From Pseudomonas fluorescens (lineage in GTDB: Bacteria > Pseudomonadota > Gammaproteobacteria > Pseudomonadales > Pseudomonadaceae), in contig NZ_CP015225.1 of assembly GCF_001623525.1 (NCBI RefSeq), positions 372,001-436,000 on the forward strand: a DNA stretch of 64,000 bases, read 5' to 3'. A program made the position numbers and the translations under genes. Below the pieces are notes generated by a model. That model did not search any database. It was not told where the DNA came from and was given only the letters and a program-made list of their open reading frames with translations. This document shows positions 24,693-33,516 of the stretch, piece after piece; position 1 is the first letter of the stretch; the number at the start of each line of letters is the position of its first letter.

Positions 24693-26456
24693 TCACTGTC
24701 CTCCCACCACCATATGCGTGAACGGCGCCACATACGCCTGCAACGTCACCAGCCCGCCCACCAGAATCGCCAGCACCACCGAGTGGAAAAACACGTAGCG
24801 CAGGATTTCGCCTTCGTGACCGTACCAACGGGTCGCGGTGGAGGCGACCACGATCGACTGCGCGTCGACCATCTTGCCCATGACCCCGCCGGAACTGTTG
24901 GCTGCGGCCATCAACACCGGGCTGATGCCCAGTTGCTCGGACGTGACTCGTTGCAAGCCGCCAAACAACACGTTGGAGGCGGTGTCCGAACCGGTCAGCG
25001 CCACGCCGAGCCAGCCCAGCAAGGTGCCGAACATGGGGTAGAAAATGCCCGTGGCGGCGAAGGCCAGGCCCATGGTCGCGTCCAGGCCTGAGTAGCGCGT
25101 GAGAAACCCCAGGGCCAACATTGCTACGATGGTAATCAGCGAGTAGCGCACCACCCAGAGCGTTCGCAGGTAGTGGTGCAGCAGTTGCGGGATGGAATAG
25201 CCCATCAGCAAGCCACCGAGAATCGCCGCCAGGAAGATGCCGCTGCCCGTGGCAGTGAACCAGTTGAACTTGTAGACCGCTTCCTCGGTTTTAGGCTGGG
25301 GCACCACGGGCGGGACTTTTTCGATCTGCTGGTGGATGGTGCCGAAGGTCACCAGGGGCGAGAAGATCGGATTGGCCTCGCGCATCGGCTTGCCTTGGGG
25401 ATCCAGTCGGGCCGATTGGGTCTGGGGGTCGATGGCCGGACGGGTGTCGAACAGGTTCTTGAAGCCTTGGGTGCCCCAGGCGAACACGAACACTGTGAGG
25501 ATGATCCAGGGCATCCAGGCCCGTCCCACGGCGGAGCGAGTGTCGCTGGAAAATGCCGCGCTGGCGACGGGTTTTTCATCCTCGCTGGCGTCGATCTTCG
25601 AGTTGTCGACCCGCCCGGACAGCGCGGCGGAGGTGTGCACCGTGGCCGGTTTCCAGACCTTGAGGAAACCGGTGAGGCAGGCCATGGAAATCAGCGCGGC
25701 AATCACATCCACCAGCATCGGCCCGTGGTAGTTCGACACCAGGAACTGCGGGATGGCGAAGCTGACACCGGCCACCAGGATCGCCGGCCAGACCTCCAGC
25801 ATCTTGCGCCACCCGGCAAACGCCCAGATCAACCAGAACGGCACCAGCACCGAGAAAAATGGCAACTGCCGACCGACCATCATCGACAGCTCCATTTCAT
25901 CCAGCCCGGTGACTTTGGCCAGGGTGATGATCGGCGTGCCCAGGGCGCCGAAGGCCACGGGCGCGGTGTTGGCGATCAGCGCCAGGCCCGAGGCGGCCAA
26001 GGGGGAGAAGCCCAGCCCGATCAGGATCGCCCCGGTCACCGCCACCGGCGTCCCGAAACCCGCGGCGCCCTCGAAGAACGCACCGAAGCAAAAGGCGATC
26101 AGCAGCAATTGCAGGCGTCGGTCGTCGGTGATGCGGGCGAGGGAATCCTGCAGGACCTTGAACGAGCCGTTTTCGGTGGTCAGGCGGTGCAAGAAGATGA
26201 TGTTGAGGACAATCCAGCCAATGGGCAACAGCCCGTTGGCCGCGCCGTAAAGTGCCGCTGACCCGGCCATGCCGGCGGGCATGCCGAAGGCGAAGATGGC
26301 GATCAGCAAGGCCGAGGCCAAGGCCATCAACGCCGCCAGGTGCGCCTTGACATGAAAGAACGCCAGGGACGCCAGCATCACCACCACCGGAACCGCCGCC
26401 AGGAGCGTCGACAGCACCGCATTACCGAAGGGATCGTAGACTTGTTGCCAGACCAT
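24693..26456 (-). CDS. lldP: L-lactate permease family transporter
   Basis: The 587-residue protein has about fourteen membrane helices and matches the LctP family of lactate/glycolate:H+ symporters. Key segments are QQVYDPFGNAVLSTLLAAVPVVVMLASLAFF near the start, GAFFEGAAGFGTPVAVTGAILIGLGFSPLAASGLALIANTAPVAFGALGTPI (family core), and TGSDTASNVLFGGLQRVTSEQLGISPVLMAAANSSGGVMGKMVDAQSIVVAS. A polar insertion of about 100 residues in the middle faces the cytoplasm. The lactate dehydrogenase genes that normally follow are not adjacent, so this copy is solitary here. Confidence 0.93.
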   Translation of the reverse strand: MVWQQVYDPFGNAVLSTLLAAVPVVVMLASLAFFHVKAHLAALMALASALLIAIFAFGMPAGMAGSAALYGAANGLLPIGWIVLNIIFLHRLTTENGSFKVLQDSLARITDDRRLQLLLIAFCFGAFFEGAAGFGTPVAVTGAILIGLGFSPLAASGLALIANTAPVAFGALGTPIITLAKVTGLDEMELSMMVGRQLPFFSVLVPFWLIWAFAGWRKMLEVWPAILVAGVSFAIPQFLVSNYHGPMLVDVIAALISMACLTGFLKVWKPATVHTSAALSGRVDNSKIDASEDEKPVASAAFSSDTRSAVGRAWMPWIILTVFVFAWGTQGFKNLFDTRPAIDPQTQSARLDPQGKPMREANPIFSPLVTFGTIHQQIEKVPPVVPQPKTEEAVYKFNWFTATGSGIFLAAILGGLLMGYSIPQLLHHYLRTLWVVRYSLITIVAMLALGFLTRYSGLDATMGLAFAATGIFYPMFGTLLGWLGVALTGSDTASNVLFGGLQRVTSEQLGISPVLMAAANSSGGVMGKMVDAQSIVVASTATRWYGHEGEILRYVFFHSVVLAILVGGLVTLQAYVAPFTHMVVGGQ

Positions 26457-26566
26457 GTTCCACCTCTGCTTTTTATTGTTGGAAGTGCAGGCCCCGGGGG
26501 GGATTGGCAGAGAAGTATAGGCGGGGATTGGCGAGGGGAATGGCGCAGAGGCCTGGGGTAAGCCCC

Positions 26567-26680
26567 TGTGGCGAGGGAGCTTGCTCCCGCTGGGTGGCGA
26601 AGCCGCCCCAAGAATTTGTGCTTAAACAAAAAACTTGGGCCTGTTGCGCAGACCAGCGGGAGCAAGCTCCCTCGCCACAG
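26567..26680. repeat. REP pair (REPIN)
   Basis: Inverted GAGGGAGCTTGCTCCC arms; the centre (AAACAAAAAACTTGGGCCTG and neighbours) resembles the centre of the 27367-27477 pair, so the two are related copies about 0.8 kb apart. Confidence 0.88.
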
Positions 26681-26697
26681 GGTAAGTGGTGTGCTGG

Positions 26698-27249
26698 CTA
26701 GCGTGGGGGCTCACCTTCCTCCTGGCGAAGCTCGAGGCTCAAGCCGTCGCAGCTTTGCGACCAGGCGACCAGCCAGTCGGGCACGGCGGGCGATTGTTCG
26801 GCCAGGCCCAACTCGCGGATGAACTCAGCCGGTGCAATCGTGCCTTTGGCCGAGCGGAACAGGCCGCGCATGATCACCACCCCGACCACACGTCCCTGGC
26901 TGATGAAACGGTGCTCCATGAACGTCCATTTTTCGTCCCAACCGAGCAGGCGGGTGTGCACCTCGAACGCCTCGAACAGTTTCAATTCCCGCCTGAACTT
27001 GCCCCAGACATCCCCCACGATCGGCACCGCCCGGTTGCGCAACGCCACTTTGTAGGCGCCGCTGCGCAGCACGTAATCCATGCGTCCCACATCGGCCAAC
27101 GTGAAGTAGCGTCCGTTGGTGACGTGGCGATTGAGGTCCAGGTCCAGCGGCCATACCCGCATGCGCACCACCGTGGTGCCCAGGGGCGCCGCCGGCTTGC
27201 GCCACGGGCGGCGGAACAGCATCAGCAACAGTCGAAACCAGAGATTCAT
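26698..27249 (-). CDS. Acyl-CoA thioesterase-like protein (hotdog fold, THEM6-like)
   Basis: The 183-residue protein begins with an amphipathic/hydrophobic N-terminus (MNLWFRLLLMLFRRPWRKP) that may attach it to the membrane. It continues with the 4HBT-type hotdog motif VWPLDLDLNRHVTNGRYFTLADVGRMDYVL, where the Asp and Asn-His are in the usual active-site region. A further family segment is LFEAFEVHTRLLGWDEKWTFMEHRFISQGRVVGVVIMRGLF. It should hydrolyse an acyl-CoA or acyl-ACP, substrate unknown. No strong ribosome site is seen, so the start could be one of the first methionines. Confidence 0.85.
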   Translation of the reverse strand: MNLWFRLLLMLFRRPWRKPAAPLGTTVVRMRVWPLDLDLNRHVTNGRYFTLADVGRMDYVLRSGAYKVALRNRAVPIVGDVWGKFRRELKLFEAFEVHTRLLGWDEKWTFMEHRFISQGRVVGVVIMRGLFRSAKGTIAPAEFIRELGLAEQSPAVPDWLVAWSQSCDGLSLELRQEEGEPPR

Positions 27250-27366
27250 AAGGAGGCCGTGAAGAGGGAAAACGGCGCACTTTAGACCCCGTGCAGGAAG
27301 CGGGCTAGGTGCGAAAGTGACGATTTGCGTGGCAATCGCGCATTTGGGGCATGTTCGAGCGGCTGT

Positions 27367-27477
27367 TGTGGCCAGGAGCTTGGGCCCGCTGTATGGCGAG
27401 CCGCTCCAAGAGTTTGGGTCGAAACAAAAGAACTGGGCCTGCTGCGCAGTCCAGCGGGAGCAAGCTCCCTCGCCACA
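27367..27477. repeat. REP pair with decayed left arm
   Basis: The right arm is intact (AGCGGGAGCAAGCTCCCTCG and CCACAA), while the left arm is decayed (TGTGGCCAGGAGCTTGGGCC). It lies between the thioesterase gene and the RidA gene. Confidence 0.8.
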
Positions 27478-27514
27478 AAAGCAGTGCAGCGCTACAAAGG
27501 TGCAAGGCGCTCGT

Positions 27515-27895
27515 TCAGCCCTTCGCCGCCATCGCCGTCACTTCCACTTTCATGCCTTCAACCGCCAGCGCTGCCACACCCACCGCCGCACGAACCGGCC
27601 AAGGCTTGGCGAAGAAGCGTTTGTAGACCTCGTTGAACGCGGCGCGGTCGGCCATGTCGGTCAGGTAGATGGTCAGGTGCAGGACCCGGTCCATGGAGCT
27701 GCCGGCGCCTTCCAGGGCAGTCTTGAGGGCTTGCAGCGTGCATTCGCTCTGCAGGGTGATGTCGCCCAGTTCCAGGCTGCCGTCGGCGTGGGTGGGGATT
27801 TGCGTGGAAACCAGCAGGCCGCCGAAACCGGCGACGTCGGAGGAAATGGAGTCCGCATCCGGATCTTGAATAAACGTGATGTCTGGGTTGCTCAT
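27515..27895 (-). CDS. RidA/YjgF-family protein
   Basis: The 126-residue protein starts at the ATG at 27895 (MSNPDITFIQDPDADSISS). RidA proteins hydrolyse reactive enamine/imine intermediates made by PLP or FAD enzymes. Family features are GFGGLLVSTQIPTHADGSLELGDITLQSECTLQALKTALEGAGSSMDRVLHLTIYLTDM and the C-terminal FFAKPWPVRAAVGVAALAVEGMKVEVTAMAA. The usual catalytic arginine position (RAAVGV) is retained. It is one of three RidA-family genes in this window, and is not beside an obvious amino-acid enzyme. Confidence 0.88.
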   Translation of the reverse strand: MSNPDITFIQDPDADSISSDVAGFGGLLVSTQIPTHADGSLELGDITLQSECTLQALKTALEGAGSSMDRVLHLTIYLTDMADRAAFNEVYKRFFAKPWPVRAAVGVAALAVEGMKVEVTAMAAKG

Positions 27896-27969
27896 GCAAA
27901 ACCTCATGCTGGAAAAGAAAAAGGAGCGCCGCAGTTTACCGTTCATTGCCGCGCCGTTCCTGCATTCCT

Positions 27970-28848
27970 TTATCCGTGCGCTCCCAGCCCGTTGTTTTGC
28001 ACCAGTGCCTGGATGTAGGCCTCAAGCGTCATGGTGCCGTGCAAGGCGTCGTCGCCCACGTCGAAGCCGCTGTCTAGGCTGACGGCGCTCATGCGCGCAT
28101 AGGAGTGCGCCGCAGCGGGGCTGAAGCCGAGGCTCTGGAAGGTGCTTTCCCATCGGTCCCTGGGTATCACGTGTACCTCGACCGGCCGGCCGAGCGCCTG
28201 GGAAAAAGCCTGCGCCACATCGTTGGGCGAGTACAGGCCAGGCCCCTGCACGTTACGCACGCCAATGTCATCCACCGACGATAGCAATCGCGCGGCCGCC
28301 ACTTCGCCCAGGTCCCGAGGCGCAACCATGGGGAAGGCCAGGTCGGCTGGAAACAGCGTCGGCAGCTTGCCGGTCTCGCGGACGGTATTGAGCAGGCTGT
28401 CCCAGTTGCTCATGTAATAAGCGCCGCGATTGATCGCCGCCGGGATCGACTGGTTACGCAGCCCTTCTTCCAATTCCCACAAGACGCTGAGATCGCCGAT
28501 ACGCCTGCCAGGCTGGGCGCCGGCGGTGGATTGCACGACGATTTTCTCAAGACCCGATCCGTCGAGGGCGGCCAGGATGTTGGCGACCGTGCGCCGTTCC
28601 ACCGCATCGGTATCGGTACTGGGAGCCGCTGGCGGGTTGAGAATGAACGCCCTGCGCCCGAGCCGAAACGCTGCGCGCAACGACTCGACGTTTTCGGCGT
28701 CCGCTTCGACGATTTGAGCGCCCCTGGCCCGCCATTCAGTGGCGTGGGTGGCGTTGCGGGTCATGATGATCACGGCATGCCCTGGCGCCAGCAAGGCGCG
28801 GCCTGTGGCCGAGCCAACGTGACCTGTGGCGCCCATGATCACGTACAT
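27970..28848 (-). CDS. NAD(P)-binding NmrA-like SDR protein
   Basis: The 292-residue atypical short-chain dehydrogenase starts at the ATG at 28848 (MYVIMGATGHVGSATGRALL), with the nucleotide-binding GATGHVG motif at the N-terminus. NAD(P) specificity and redox partner are not evident. The later segment KIVVQSTAGAQPGRRIGDL replaces the usual YxxxK catalytic pair, so it is closer to NmrA/quinone-reductase-like redox sensors than to classical dehydrogenases. The SRAP gene ends 17 bp upstream on the same strand, so the two may be co-transcribed. Confidence 0.85.
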   Translation of the reverse strand: MYVIMGATGHVGSATGRALLAPGHAVIIMTRNATHATEWRARGAQIVEADAENVESLRAAFRLGRRAFILNPPAAPSTDTDAVERRTVANILAALDGSGLEKIVVQSTAGAQPGRRIGDLSVLWELEEGLRNQSIPAAINRGAYYMSNWDSLLNTVRETGKLPTLFPADLAFPMVAPRDLGEVAAARLLSSVDDIGVRNVQGPGLYSPNDVAQAFSQALGRPVEVHVIPRDRWESTFQSLGFSPAAAHSYARMSAVSLDSGFDVGDDALHGTMTLEAYIQALVQNNGLGAHG

Positions 28849-28865
28849 GGCTTTATCTCCTGAAG

Positions 28866-29549
28866 TCAAAGTCCGCCCTGGGCCGGACGGTGGGTTGTCA
28901 GTGCCGGTTCATGGTGCGGTTGCGCGCCGCTCAGGCGTGCGGCCAACTGTTGTGCCTGTTCCCATCCCAGCGCGGGCTCCAGCCATTCGAGCGCATCTTC
29001 GGCACTGAAGGCCAGTACCCGCTGCTGCTGGCTGGCGATGTCGCCATACGTCACCAGGGTCAGGCCGTCACAGCCAAACGGGGTCTCGCTGGCCTGGGCC
29101 AGGGCAGCCAGGAAAATCGGGACCGACTGCCGGGCGGTCGTGTAGGTGAGGCGTTGCGCCTGGGAGGGCGAGGCGGGGGCTTGTGACTCATACCAACCCT
29201 CCACGGGAACCAATACGCGGCCTTCGTGCTTGATGGGGTCGAAGACCTTGGAGCGCATCACCAGATGCAAGGGTAGATGGGTCAGGGGCGGCATCGTCCC
29301 GACCGACCAGATTGGCGACCAACCCCAGCGAACCTTGATGCACTCCAAGTGCCCACCGCGACGACGAATGGCGCTGACCTGCATGTTTGGCTTGATCAGA
29401 CTCTGGCGCTCCTGGACCTTGGGTGGCGTTGTCACGTACAGGTCCAAGGGCGTCACGCTTGCACCGAAACGGCTGCCGGGCGTGTCTCGCTGGGCGAAAT
29501 ACGCCAGGGAGTCTTTTGAAGAAACGTGTTGAACAAGACTGTCACACAT
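28866..29549 (-). CDS. SRAP-domain (YedK/HMCES-like) protein with degenerate active site
   Basis: SRAP proteins shield abasic sites by forming a DNA-protein crosslink through Cys2. This 227-residue protein keeps Cys2 (MCDSLVQHV), the WGWSPIW segment and the glutamate region RVLVPVEGWYES. Two other conserved positions look lost: the NARxET stretch that carries the key Asn reads HLVMRSKVF, and the segment with the active His (DIHDRRP in E. coli YedK) is absent, reading TYGDIASQQQRVLAFS. So it may bind DNA without normal chemistry or be losing function. It lies 17 bp upstream of the NmrA-like gene. Confidence 0.75.
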   Translation of the reverse strand: MCDSLVQHVSSKDSLAYFAQRDTPGSRFGASVTPLDLYVTTPPKVQERQSLIKPNMQVSAIRRRGGHLECIKVRWGWSPIWSVGTMPPLTHLPLHLVMRSKVFDPIKHEGRVLVPVEGWYESQAPASPSQAQRLTYTTARQSVPIFLAALAQASETPFGCDGLTLVTYGDIASQQQRVLAFSAEDALEWLEPALGWEQAQQLAARLSGAQPHHEPALTTHRPAQGGL

Positions 29550-29716
29550 AACGAAAACTCCCGGCAGTGAACGCAAAGAAGCCTTGATCCACCCGCTGTT
29601 CAAGCCGTGACGTCGAAGCGCGTCAGCATGGCTTTCAGCGGTGTCATGTAGGTCCGAGCCGTGGCGAATGGCTTGGTTCGAAAATCCTTGCGGCGGGGAG
29701 ACGAGCGGGCGGTGTG

Positions 29717-30670
29717 TCAGTTTGCAGAGAGGTTGGCTGTGCCGATGCCTTCGCGAGCAGGCTCGCTCCCACACTGTTGTGCGTTGATGAAGTCCACGAA
29801 AGCCCTCAATGGCGAGGGCAGGTAGCGGCGGCCGGGGTAGTAGAGAAATGGGCCGGTAAAGCGCTGCCACCAGGGTTCGAGTACCGGTTCGAGGGCGCCG
29901 CTGTCCAGGTACGGTCGTAACCAGTCTTCGAACAGGTAGACGATGCCCAGACCGTCTACAGCGGCTTGCACCGACAGGTCCACCGCACCGCCAATGCGCG
30001 TGATCAACGGGCCGCTCGGGTCGACGCTGATGGTTTCGCCGCCGCGCTCATACTCCCACAGCGGCATGGCGCCGCTGGGGAACTTGCCCCGCAGGCACGC
30101 GTGTTCCAGCAGGTCTCTGGGATGTTCCGGCCTGCCCCGGGCATCGAGGTATGCCGGGGCGGCGGCCGTGGCGAAGCGCTGGAACCGTGGGCCGATGGGG
30201 ATGGCGATCATATCCTGCTCCAGGCGCTCGTCGTAGCGAATGCCAGCGTCACACCCGGCCGCCAGCATGTCGACGAAGCTTTCTTCGGTGACCACTTCCA
30301 GGCGGATGTCGGGATAGCTTTTCAGGAACGGCGTGATAATCGCCGGCAACACCAGCCGGGCCGCGCTGACCGGCACGTTCAGCCTGAGGGTGCCCGAAGG
30401 ACGGTCGCGAAAGTCGTTGACCACGTCCATGGCCGCCTCGACCTCGCCCAGGGCCGGGACGATGCGTTCCATCAACCGGGCACCGGCCTCGGTCGGTACC
30501 ACGCTGCGGGTAGTGCGATTGAGCAGGCGTACGCCGAGCCGGCTCTCCATCCGGCGTACGGCGTCGCTCAGGCTTGAGGCAGACTTGCCGCTCAGCCGCG
30601 CGCCTTCACGAAAGCCCTTCGCGTTGACCACGGCCACGAAGGCCAGCAAGTCTTGAATATCCGTCGCCAT
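29717..30670 (-). CDS. LysR-family transcriptional regulator
   Basis: The 317-residue protein has a LysR N-terminal HTH (IQDLLAFVAVVNAKGFREGARLSGKSASSLSDAVRRMESRLGVRLLNRTTRSVVPTEAG) and a LysR substrate domain (GTLRLNVPVSAARLVLPAIITPFLKSYPDIRLEVV). It is divergent from the aldo/keto reductase gene at 30771 and probably controls it. The last about 18 residues (CGSEPAREGIGTANLSAN) are encoded by a REP element, so the natural C-terminus has been replaced or extended by it. Confidence 0.92.
   Translation of the reverse strand: MATDIQDLLAFVAVVNAKGFREGARLSGKSASSLSDAVRRMESRLGVRLLNRTTRSVVPTEAGARLMERIVPALGEVEAAMDVVNDFRDRPSGTLRLNVPVSAARLVLPAIITPFLKSYPDIRLEVVTEESFVDMLAAGCDAGIRYDERLEQDMIAIPIGPRFQRFATAAAPAYLDARGRPEHPRDLLEHACLRGKFPSGAMPLWEYERGGETISVDPSGPLITRIGGAVDLSVQAAVDGLGIVYLFEDWLRPYLDSGALEPVLEPWWQRFTGPFLYYPGRRYLPSPLRAFVDFINAQQCGSEPAREGIGTANLSAN
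29751..29773. repeat. REP half inside the LysR gene end
   Basis: TCGCGAGCAGGCTCGCTCCC and following ACA is a single REP copy of the second class. It lies within the 3' end of the LysR reading frame and is read there as CGSEPARE. Confidence 0.85.
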
Positions 30671-30770
30671 TGTTCTCTCCGCCGTACAACCTGTGCTGAT
30701 TGCACCTGATTATCATGAGAATGGTCAACGCCTATAGTCGGCTCACTCACATTGAACCGAGGGCGACGAG

Positions 30771-31634
30771 ATGAACATTGCAGGCAAGGCAGGCAGCTTT
30801 TTACTGGGCGATCGCACGGTCAATCGCATGGGTTACGGCGCGATGCAGTTGGCGGGGCCCCAGGTCTTCGGACCGCCGAAAGACCCGGCGGCCGCCGTCG
30901 CCGTGCTGCGCGAAGCATTGGCGAGCGGGGTCAACCACATCGACACCGCCGATTTCTATGGGCCCCATGTCACCAACCAACTGATCCGTGAAGCGCTGCA
31001 CCCTTATGCCCAGGACCTGGTCATCGTGACCAAGGTCGGTGCCGTGCGCGGTGCCGATGCGTCCTGGAACCCGGCCCACAGCCCCGCCGAGCTGACTCGG
31101 GCGGTCCACGACAATCTGCACAACCTGGGCGTGGAGGTCCTGGACGTGGTCAACCTGCGGGTGTGGGGTGACCTGCATTCGCCCACGGAAGATTCCATTG
31201 AGGAATCGTTCACGACACTGGCCGAGCTGCAGCGCCAGGGCCTCATCCGTCACCTGGGCCTGAGCAACGTCACGGCCGCGCAGGTCAAGCAGGCCCAAGG
31301 CATTGCCCAGGTGGTCTGCGTGCAGAACCACTACAACCTGACCCATCGCGACGACGAACACCTTATCGCCGACCTGGGCCGGCAGGGCATCGCCTACGTG
31401 CCGTTCTTCCCCTTGGGCGGCTTCACACCGCTGCAATCGCAAACCCTTTCCAGCGTGGCAGCGCGCTTGCAGGCGTCACCGCTGTGCGTGGCCCTGGCGT
31501 GGTTGCTGCAACGTGCGCCGAATCTGCTGCTGATTCCCGGCACATCGTCCCTGGCGCACCTGCGGGAAAACCTCTCGGCGAGTGAGCTGAAGATCCCTGC
31601 GCCGATGCTCGCCGAGCTGGACGCGTTGGCCTAG
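30771..31634 (+). CDS. Aldo/keto reductase
   Basis: The 287-residue TIM-barrel oxidoreductase uses NADPH to reduce carbonyls. Catalytic tetrad elements are visible: Asp and Tyr in GVNHIDTADFYGPHV, Lys in DLVIVTKVG, and a position after LRVWGDLH. Cofactor-binding LIPGTSSLAHLRENL is near the C-terminus. It belongs to the AKR group near YdbC/pyridoxal reductase-type proteins; the substrate is unknown. The ATG has GAGGGCG upstream. It is divergent from the LysR gene (100 bp), the usual arrangement for a regulator and its target. Confidence 0.9.
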   Translation: MNIAGKAGSFLLGDRTVNRMGYGAMQLAGPQVFGPPKDPAAAVAVLREALASGVNHIDTADFYGPHVTNQLIREALHPYAQDLVIVTKVGAVRGADASWNPAHSPAELTRAVHDNLHNLGVEVLDVVNLRVWGDLHSPTEDSIEESFTTLAELQRQGLIRHLGLSNVTAAQVKQAQGIAQVVCVQNHYNLTHRDDEHLIADLGRQGIAYVPFFPLGGFTPLQSQTLSSVAARLQASPLCVALAWLLQRAPNLLLIPGTSSLAHLRENLSASELKIPAPMLAELDALA

Positions 31635-32413
31635 GCCGCCTGGAAAACCAACGTCTCGCCATCTTCCGGTATCAACAACCGGTCTTCGACACCGGCCTTC
31701 GCGGCGGCTGCGGCAAGGGCCTTGCGAGTCGTCGGGCAGTGGCTGATCGCTTCCAGGTGATTGGCCACCACGGTCCCGCGGGACAAACGGGTGAACTCCA
31801 GCGTCTCGTCGATGCCCATGATGATGTCGCCGCCGATGTCGAATCGTGCCCCGCCCGCCGGAACTACGCTGACCTGTGGCTGGTGTCGCAAGACGAATTC
31901 GCACACGGTGGGGGTGAGCACGGTGTCGCCGGTGAGGTAGACACTCGGTTCGCCGGGCAGCTCGATCAGGTAGCCGACGCCATGCTCCATCAACTTTCCC
32001 ACCAGGCCCCGCCCGTGGGTGCACCGGACCGTGCGAATAGTGCCGCCCAGGAATGGGGTGGGTTGGTCATGGGCCTGGGCGAGCGCCTGGACATTCAAGC
32101 CACGCTTGTTGAGATAGGGCGCGTCAAGGGGCGTGCAGATGACCGGGATCTGTTTTTCCCTCAGCCAGCGCTTGGCCGCGCGGTCCAGATGGTCGAAATG
32201 GCCTTTCTGGCAGTGGGTGATCAAGCAATGGGTGACGGTCTCGAGGGCCTGCGCTGTCGAGGCCGGAAGTGCCACCAGCGGATTGCGTTGCGTGGCGCCA
32301 AACAGGCGAAGCGGCGGCAGCGTGCCCTGGCCAGCCAGCATCGGGTCGACGAGCACGCGATACGGGCCGAATTCAAGAATGATCGTGGCGTTACGGATCT
32401 GCTGGATGTTCAT
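31631..32413 (-). CDS. MBL-fold metal-dependent hydrolase
   Basis: The 260-residue protein starts at the ATG at 32413 (MNIQQIRNATIILEFGPYRVLVDPMLAG), a common opening of UlaG-like metallo-beta-lactamase-fold hydrolases. The metal motif is THCQKGHFDHLD, a spaced variant of HxHxDH found in one branch of this fold. A later GTVVANHLEAISHCPTTR supplies another likely ligand. It is convergent with, and overlaps by four bases, the aldo/keto reductase end, and is divergent from the broken AraC-type gene. Substrate unknown. Confidence 0.85.
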   Translation of the reverse strand: MNIQQIRNATIILEFGPYRVLVDPMLAGQGTLPPLRLFGATQRNPLVALPASTAQALETVTHCLITHCQKGHFDHLDRAAKRWLREKQIPVICTPLDAPYLNKRGLNVQALAQAHDQPTPFLGGTIRTVRCTHGRGLVGKLMEHGVGYLIELPGEPSVYLTGDTVLTPTVCEFVLRHQPQVSVVPAGGARFDIGGDIIMGIDETLEFTRLSRGTVVANHLEAISHCPTTRKALAAAAAKAGVEDRLLIPEDGETLVFQAA

Positions 32414-32504
32414 GAGGCGTTCCTGTTGAGCGAGTGCTTCATGGTGCCGATCCGGTCCCGTGTGCATAATGGCCGGATCTGACATCTTTGATTCGTTTCA
32501 GGCC

Positions 32505-33510
32505 ATGACAAACAAACTTCGAATCGGTTTGCTTCTATTTCCCGGCTGCATGCCCGCCGGCCTGTTCGCGTTCGCCGATCTGCTGCATGCCCGCCGGCCT
32601 GTTCGCGTTCGCCGATCTGCTGCATGCCGCCAACCGCAGAAGAGGGCGGGCGCTGTTCGAGGCCCGCTACATCGCGTTGCAGGCCGGGCCGGTGGTGTGT
32701 GCCCATGGCGTGACCCTGCAGGCGGAAGCGGCGTTGGGCAGCGCCGGGCTGGATGCTGTCCTGGTTCCCGGTTTCTGGGCCGAGTCGGCCGAGCAGATGA
32801 ATGCGCTGCTGGCTGAACAGACAGCCCTCGTGAGTGCGCTGTCGAAACATGCCCGATAGCTTCAGCTCTGGTCCTATTGCACCGGTGTCTGCCTGCTGGC
32901 CGCCGCCGGCCGATTGGACGGGCAGGGTGCGACGGTGACTTGGTGGCTGGCGCAGGCGATGCAGCAGCAGTATCGAAAAGTCCATTGGCAAAGCGAGCGG
33001 AACTGCGTGTTCAACGAGCGCACGGCGACCGCGTCTGGGGTGAACGGTTACCTGCCCATCGCCGAAAAACTCATTGAGCAAAGTGTCAGCAGCGACGTAC
33101 TGCGCGATATCACGCGGCTCATGGTGCTGCCGCGCCCAGCCATTCCCCATGCGGCGTTCCAGGGCATTGCCCTGATCGAGCAACCCAGCGGATGGTTGCG
33201 GCAGTTGCATGGGTTGATCGAACAGATGCCGGCCGAGCGGGTCACTGTGCAGGCACTGGCCAGCCAGTTGGCGGTGTCCGAGCGCACCCTGGCGCGCAAG
33301 GTCAGCCGTGAGACGGGGCAGGCCGTCGCGGCCTACGCCCGGCGCATCAAGTTGAACCAGGTCAGCGAGCGTCTGACGTTGACCACGCTGCCCCTCGCCA
33401 GCATCGGCGCCGAGCTGGGGTTCAGCAGCAGCTCCAACTTGCAGCGGATGTTCAAGGCGTTGACCGGGCTGACGCCGATGGAATACCGGCGCAAGTTCGG
33501 GCGGGTATGA
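32505..33510 (+). pseudogene. Broken GlxA/AraC-family transcriptional regulator
   Basis: The parts together would encode a GlxA-type regulator: a DJ-1/PfpI-like N-terminal domain (LRIGLLLFPGCMPAGLFAFADLLHA, LDAVLVPGFWAESAEQM, LWSYCTGVCLLAAAGRL) and a C-terminal AraC helix-turn-helix pair (LASQLAVSERTLARKVSRETGQAV, ASIGAELGFSSSSNLQRMFKALTGLTPMEYRRKF). Two lesions interrupt it. A 37-bp tandem duplication (32546-32582 and 32583-32619) shifts the frame by one base, and an in-frame TAG at 32857-32859 ends the restored frame. Removal of one repeat unit restores the frame from the ATG at 32505. The rest is intact, so decay is recent. It is divergent from the MBL hydrolase. Confidence 0.85.
32546..32619. 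repeat. 37-bp tandem duplication
   Basis: Two exact 37-bp units (32546-32582, 32583-32619) each start CTGCATGCCCGCCGG. A third partial unit (CTGCATGCC) follows, so slippage between CTGCATGCC repeats explains the event. Because 37 is not a multiple of three, it frameshifts the AraC-type gene. Confidence 0.95.
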
Positions 33511-33516
33511 CGCCGG

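Noticed and set aside
32460..32816. A separate short plus-strand gene before the AraC-type sequence
   Set aside because: It is the first part of the frameshifted regulator plus read-through in the wrong frame after the 37-bp duplication, so it was annotated as one pseudogene.
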